Shown here in pieces: positions 6,914-9,020 of a DNA stretch of 9,020 nucleotides. Positions within the stretch are counted from its first letter, which is position 1. Every line of letters starts with the position of its first letter. The position numbers were made by a program, and so were the translations under genes. Source of the DNA: Acidobacteriota bacterium (GTDB lineage Bacteria > Acidobacteriota > Terriglobia > Terriglobales > Acidobacteriaceae); assembly GCA_021801945.1 (NCBI GenBank), contig JAKABE010000110.1, positions 1 to 9,020 on the forward strand, in the 5' to 3' direction. The notes beneath the pieces are model-generated. The model was not told the origin of the DNA, did no database searches, and saw nothing but the letters and a program-made list of their open reading frames with translations.

Positions 6914-6931
6914 AGCCACGGCATCGTGGTT
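6914..6931 (+). terminator. Small hairpin with T-tract after the propeller gene
   Basis: CCACG (6916-6920) and CGTGG (6925-6929) form a perfect 5-bp stem around GCAT, extended by a G-T and an A-T pair and followed by TTT. It lies 17 bases after the stop. The stem is short, so it is at best a weak terminator. The remaining 90 bases before the radical SAM gene show no clear promoter. Confidence 0.25.
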
Positions 6932-7018
6932 TCCGTGCCTCAGCAGTGAGACCTTAGCCCTTCTGGCCGTGGTGAGGCAGCCGCCCCGTGTGATGACGAT
7001 TGTGTTTCAATAGAACCG

Positions 7019-8047
7019 ATGGCAATTCCCCGAAAAGCGACCCTGCGAGGGCGGCTGATCGCGGCGCAGCGGAAGGTCCGCGAGTACGCCATGGTGGCCC
7101 GTGCCCTGGCTTCCAAGGACCACCCGGTCCTGGCGCAGATTATCCCCATGCGCTTCTGCAACTTGAGCTGCGCCTACTGCAACGAGTACGACAAGGTGTC
7201 GGAGCCCGTGCCGCTTGAAGAGATGTACCGGCGGATCGACCACCTGGGCCGGCTGGGAACGGCCATGATCGGCATCAGCGGCGGAGAGCCGCTCACCCAT
7301 CCACAGCTGGACGAGATCATCCGCAGGATGCGGCGCACCGGCGCCATCGCCGGCATGATCACCAACGGCTATCTGCTGAATGCCGAGCGCATCGAACGCC
7401 TGAACCGCGCCGGCCTCGACCACATGCAGATCTCAATCGACAACCTGGAACCGGACGAGATCTCCAAGAAAAGCCTGAAGGTGCTGGACAAGAAGCTCCA
7501 GATGCTGGCCGAGTACGCGGAGTTCCACGTGAACATCAATTCCGTGGTTGGGGGTGGGATCAGGAACCCCAACGACGCGCTGGTGATCGGACGGCGCGCG
7601 CTCGAACTCGGCTTTGAATCGACCATCGGAATCATTCACGACGGCGACGGCCAATTGAAGCCGCTCACCGGCGACGAGGCCAAGGTCTACTTTGAGATGA
7701 ACAATCGGAAGAAGACCAACTATGCGCAGTTCGACAAGTTCCAGGAGGCGATAGCGCAGGGACGGCCCAACGAATGGCGCTGCCGCGCCGGCTCACGCTA
7801 CTTGTACATTTGCGAGGACGGACTGGTGCACTACTGCTCGCAACAGCGCGGCTATCCGGGCGTGCCCCTGGCCGAGTACACGCGCGAGGACGTAAAGCGC
7901 GAGTTTCTGACCGCCAAGAGCTGCGCCCCGCATTGCACCATCGGCTGCGTGCACCGCATCAGCTACATCGACCACTGGCGTGCGCCGCAGACGCGGATGG
8001 TTGCGCCGAGCGGTCAGGAGCTGGTGAAGATTCAGACCGGCCATTAG
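7019..8047 (+). CDS. Radical SAM enzyme with C-terminal auxiliary cysteines
   Basis: A 342-residue protein. Seen: the 4Fe-4S motif CNLSCAYC (C47, C51, C54) that binds the cluster splitting S-adenosylmethionine; the SAM-contacting GISGGEP at 85-91; TNG at 115-117; QISIDNL at 137-143; and a C-terminal part with C255, C265, C273, C302, C306 and C310, which resembles SPASM or twitch domains that hold extra Fe-S clusters. Such domains are common in enzymes that modify peptides or other large substrates. The first 40 residues are basic and amphipathic. The substrate cannot be read: no small precursor peptide gene is seen next to it. It lacks the sequence style of HpnH and PqqE. The ATG at 7019 is the first possible start after an in-frame TGA at 6947, with no other start codon between; its SD is poor. 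It is probably transcribed alone or from the propeller gene 122 bases upstream. Confidence 0.9.
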   Translation: MAIPRKATLRGRLIAAQRKVREYAMVARALASKDHPVLAQIIPMRFCNLSCAYCNEYDKVSEPVPLEEMYRRIDHLGRLGTAMIGISGGEPLTHPQLDEIIRRMRRTGAIAGMITNGYLLNAERIERLNRAGLDHMQISIDNLEPDEISKKSLKVLDKKLQMLAEYAEFHVNINSVVGGGIRNPNDALVIGRRALELGFESTIGIIHDGDGQLKPLTGDEAKVYFEMNNRKKTNYAQFDKFQEAIAQGRPNEWRCRAGSRYLYICEDGLVHYCSQQRGYPGVPLAEYTREDVKREFLTAKSCAPHCTIGCVHRISYIDHWRAPQTRMVAPSGQELVKIQTGH

Positions 8048-8160
8048 GCTGCGCTATACGAATCGAAGAGATCCCGCCGCAAACATGGGAATTCCGGAAG
8101 CCGGGGCTCTAGCTCTGGCATTAGCCTGCCTTGTCTTGCCTCGTTCCGGGGGCCTAAGGA

Positions 8161-8185
8161 GGCTGGAGAAGAATGAAGGCCAGCC
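8161..8185. repeat. Inverted repeat GGCTGG...CCAGCC
   Basis: GGCTGG (8161-8166) and CCAGCC (8180-8185) form a perfect 6-bp stem with a 13-base loop, 114 bases after the radical SAM stop. No T-tract follows. It is the first of several palindromes in this spacer. Confidence 0.4.
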
Positions 8186-8211
8186 CGCGAAAAGGGCAAA
8201 GAACATCCCGC

Positions 8212-8228
8212 AGGGGCTAAAGCCCTTT
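8212..8228. repeat. Palindrome AGGGGC-TAAA-GCCCTTT
   Basis: AGGGGC (8212-8217) pairs with GCCCTT (8222-8227) around a TAAA loop, with one G-T pair, and is followed by T. It shares the 'CT(A/G)AAG' centre with the next two palindromes, which suggests one repeat family. It may also help stop transcription. Confidence 0.5.
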
Positions 8229-8248
8229 CTCTATTTTGTTCCTCTTGC

Positions 8249-8273
8249 GGCACGACTGAAGCCGTGCCCTTTT
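8249..8273. repeat. Palindrome GGCACG-ACTGAAGC-CGTGCC with CTTTT tail
   Basis: GGCACG (8249-8254) pairs perfectly with CGTGCC (8263-8268). With one A-C mismatch, C8256-G8261 closes a TGAA tetraloop. CTTTT follows at 8269-8273, so on the plus strand it looks like an intrinsic terminator for the radical SAM transcript. I recall very similar GGCACGGCTGAAGCCGTGCC elements scattered between genes in Acidobacteriota, so it may be a dispersed repeat doing that job. Confidence 0.6.
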
Positions 8274-8340
8274 ACAAAGCACTGCTCAGAGCGAGCTTTT
8301 CCGCAGCCTGCAAAGACCCGAAAGTGGCTCAGTTTGAAGA

Positions 8341-8370
8341 GGGACTTATCCCCAGGGACTGAAGCTTGGG
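8341..8370. repeat. Degenerate palindrome pair GGGACTTATCCC / GGGACTGAAG
   Basis: GGGA-CTTA-TCCC (8341-8352) is a short perfect hairpin. It is followed directly by CCCAGGGACTGAAGCTTGGG (8351-8370), which carries the same ACTGAAG centre as the palindrome at 8249 with partly decayed arms (CCCA/TGGG). The spacing from the 8249 copy is about 100 bases. Confidence 0.35.
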
Positions 8371-8477
8371 TTTCTTGCTCGACTTACGCACTGGCCGAAG
8401 CCCGTACTTTCCAAGCAGACTCGCTAACAAATCAAGGCATAGCCAGATTTTCATGCTTTATTTTCAAGAAGATGCGG

Positions 8478-8813
8478 CTACTTGTTTAAGATATTGTGCA
8501 GCTTTTCGCGCTGGACGGCGAATGAGTCCAGCGCCTTCTGCACGCGCCCGAGCATCTCCTGAACCTCGGCAATATAGCCGGGCAGCGCGTTCCACCACCG
8601 ACGCACCGTCTCCTGCTGGTCCAGCATGGCCAGGGTAGTGCCCGAGACAGCCAACACCAAACCGGCGCGGCGCTTTCCGTTCGCCAGGAGAACGCCGCTG
8701 GCAGTGAGCGAGCCGGCCGCGGCAATCCGGACTAGGCTCACCGAATTGGAGCACGGAGCCGATAGCGGGACAGCGGAATCATGCGCTGGTTGAGAGAGCG
8801 GCACAACCACCAT
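8478..8813 (-). CDS. Small hypothetical membrane-associated protein
   Basis: A 111-residue protein with no family I can name. Seen: a polar Pro/Ser N-terminus (1-25); a Gly/Ala/Leu-rich hydrophobic segment (about 26-45, IAAAGSLTASGVLLA); a short basic turn NGKRR (45-49); a second hydrophobic segment (about 50-64, AGLVLAVSGTTLAML); then an amphipathic, heptad-like helix (about 78-108, IAEVQEMLGRVQKALDSFAVQREKLHNIL). This layout fits a membrane hairpin with a cytoplasmic coiled tail that could bind a partner or itself. The ATG at 8813 is chosen because a strong SD lies just upstream. The frame continues open to 9017, but that part is random-looking and overlaps the end of the next gene. It may be cotranscribed with the partial gene to its right, 133 bases away. 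Confidence 0.75.
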   Translation of the reverse strand: MVVVPLSQPAHDSAVPLSAPCSNSVSLVRIAAAGSLTASGVLLANGKRRAGLVLAVSGTTLAMLDQQETVRRWWNALPGYIAEVQEMLGRVQKALDSFAVQREKLHNILNK

Positions 8814-8818
8814 GGTTT

Positions 8819-8823
8819 CTCCT
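8819..8823 (-). promoter_or_regulatory. Shine-Dalgarno AGGAG deciding the small protein start
   Basis: On the minus strand AAAGGAG precedes the ATG at 8813, with AGGAG five bases away. This rules out the much longer upstream start at 9017. Confidence 0.7.
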
Positions 8824-8911
8824 TTCGATCCCCTGCGCGACCGGTGGCAGCGCAGGATTCGTCTCTCAAGTAGTATCACCCCAATGGGCGGGGCGGGGAG
8901 ATTTTTCGCGG

Positions 8912-8924
8912 CACAGGGCCTGTG
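8912..8924. repeat. Palindrome CACAGG-G-CCTGTG in the 133-base spacer
   Basis: A perfect 13-base dyad with a single central base, 22 bases after the stop of the partial minus-strand gene. As RNA it gives a 5-bp stem with a GGC loop and no T-tract. As DNA it could be an operator-like site upstream of the small membrane protein gene. Function unknown. Confidence 0.3.
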
Positions 8925-8946
8925 TAACCTTGAGGAGGCTCGCTCC

Positions 8947-9020
8947 TTAGTCCAGGTCGAAATCGCGCAGCGGCTTGCCCTCGGGAGCGTCTTTGGCTTT
9001 GCGCAGGGCCTCGGCAAACT
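8947..9020 (-). CDS. 3' end of a minus-strand gene, product unknown
   Basis: The last 24 codons read FAEALRKAKDAPEGKPLRDFDL and so on, then TAA at 8947-8949. The charged, helical composition and regular codon use are protein-like, and the stop is followed by a normal intergenic spacer. The rest of the gene lies beyond the right edge. I do not recognise the family from this tail. Confidence 0.6.
   Translation of the reverse strand, partial: FAEALRKAKDAPEGKPLRDFDLD

Larger units (their letters stand above)
8048..8477. other. Convergent gene-free region with palindromes
   Basis: This 430-base stretch lies between the stops of the radical SAM gene (plus) and the small membrane protein gene (minus). 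A frame open from 8085 to 8489 on the plus strand gives a product with no domain-like pattern and runs through the palindromes, so I do not call it a gene. The sequence is less GC-rich than the genes, contains several inverted repeats described separately, and probably serves as a two-way transcription end. I see no RNA gene that I can name. Confidence 0.6.

Noticed and set aside
7019..8047. Radical SAM protein as HpnH or PqqE
   Set aside because: HpnH would fit the hopanoid genes and PqqE the propeller dehydrogenase, but the cluster motif context ([15 protein letters not shown]) and C-terminal cysteine layout do not look like either, and no pqqA-like peptide is nearby.
8161..8370. CRISPR array
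   Set aside because: The repeats are palindromes with unequal spacing and varying arms, not identical direct repeats with regular spacers; no cas genes are present.
8085..8489. 134-codon plus-strand open frame in the convergent spacer
   Set aside because: Crosses several palindromes, has no SD or domain pattern, and runs over the stop of the minus-strand gene.
8814..9017. Longer form of the small membrane protein starting at 9017
   Set aside because: The extension overlaps the 3' end of the next gene in another frame and looks random; a strong SD sits before 8813.
1..9020. Defence island, prophage or transposon
   Set aside because: No nuclease, integrase, transposase, toxin-antitoxin or phage structural gene was seen on either strand; the content looks like core metabolism and cell envelope.

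Overview
The window is GC-rich DNA with tightly packed genes. The best guess at its source is an Acidobacteriota (Terriglobia-like) genome or metagenome contig. The reasons are a hopanoid-type gene pair (hpnA-hpnG), GC-rich codon use with long mirror ORFs on the opposite strand, and GGCACG-type 'CTGAAG' palindromes that I recall as common between genes in that phylum. The assignment rests on family knowledge and memory, not on a search.

Left arm (1-2664, minus strand): a three-gene cluster read right to left. hpnA, a hopanoid-associated NAD-dependent sugar epimerase/reductase, overlaps hpnG, a hopanoid-associated nucleoside phosphorylase/nucleosidase, by 4 bases (ATGA). After a 19-base gap comes a zinc-dependent medium-chain alcohol dehydrogenase that runs off the left edge. 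The order suggests one transcript for hopanoid side-chain processing. The dehydrogenase is then a reasonable candidate for a reduction step after HpnG. No squalene-hopene cyclase or hpnH is in view.

Middle (2665-6896): a 380-base divergent spacer holds an ORF-like remnant. It is followed by plus-strand genes: a small predicted lipoprotein with four core cysteines and a Ser/Gly tail; a membrane-anchored lytic-transglycosylase-like protein with a long unrecognised middle region; and an exported six-bladed propeller protein of the PQQ glucose/sorbosone dehydrogenase family. The last has an excellent Shine-Dalgarno (SD) sequence in front of ATA, not ATG, exactly where its signal peptide should begin.

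Right arm (6897-9020): a radical SAM enzyme with extra C-terminal cysteines (plus strand) faces a 111-residue membrane-associated small protein (minus strand). Between their stops lies a 430-base gene-free stretch with several degenerate palindromes. The last 74 bases carry the 3' end of another minus-strand gene.

No tRNA, rRNA, insertion sequence, CRISPR array, phage gene or recognisable defence system was seen. Most of the window looks like ordinary chromosome. The points most worth checking are the ATA start, the dehydrogenase next to hpnG, the intergenic palindromes and the substrate of the lone radical SAM enzyme.
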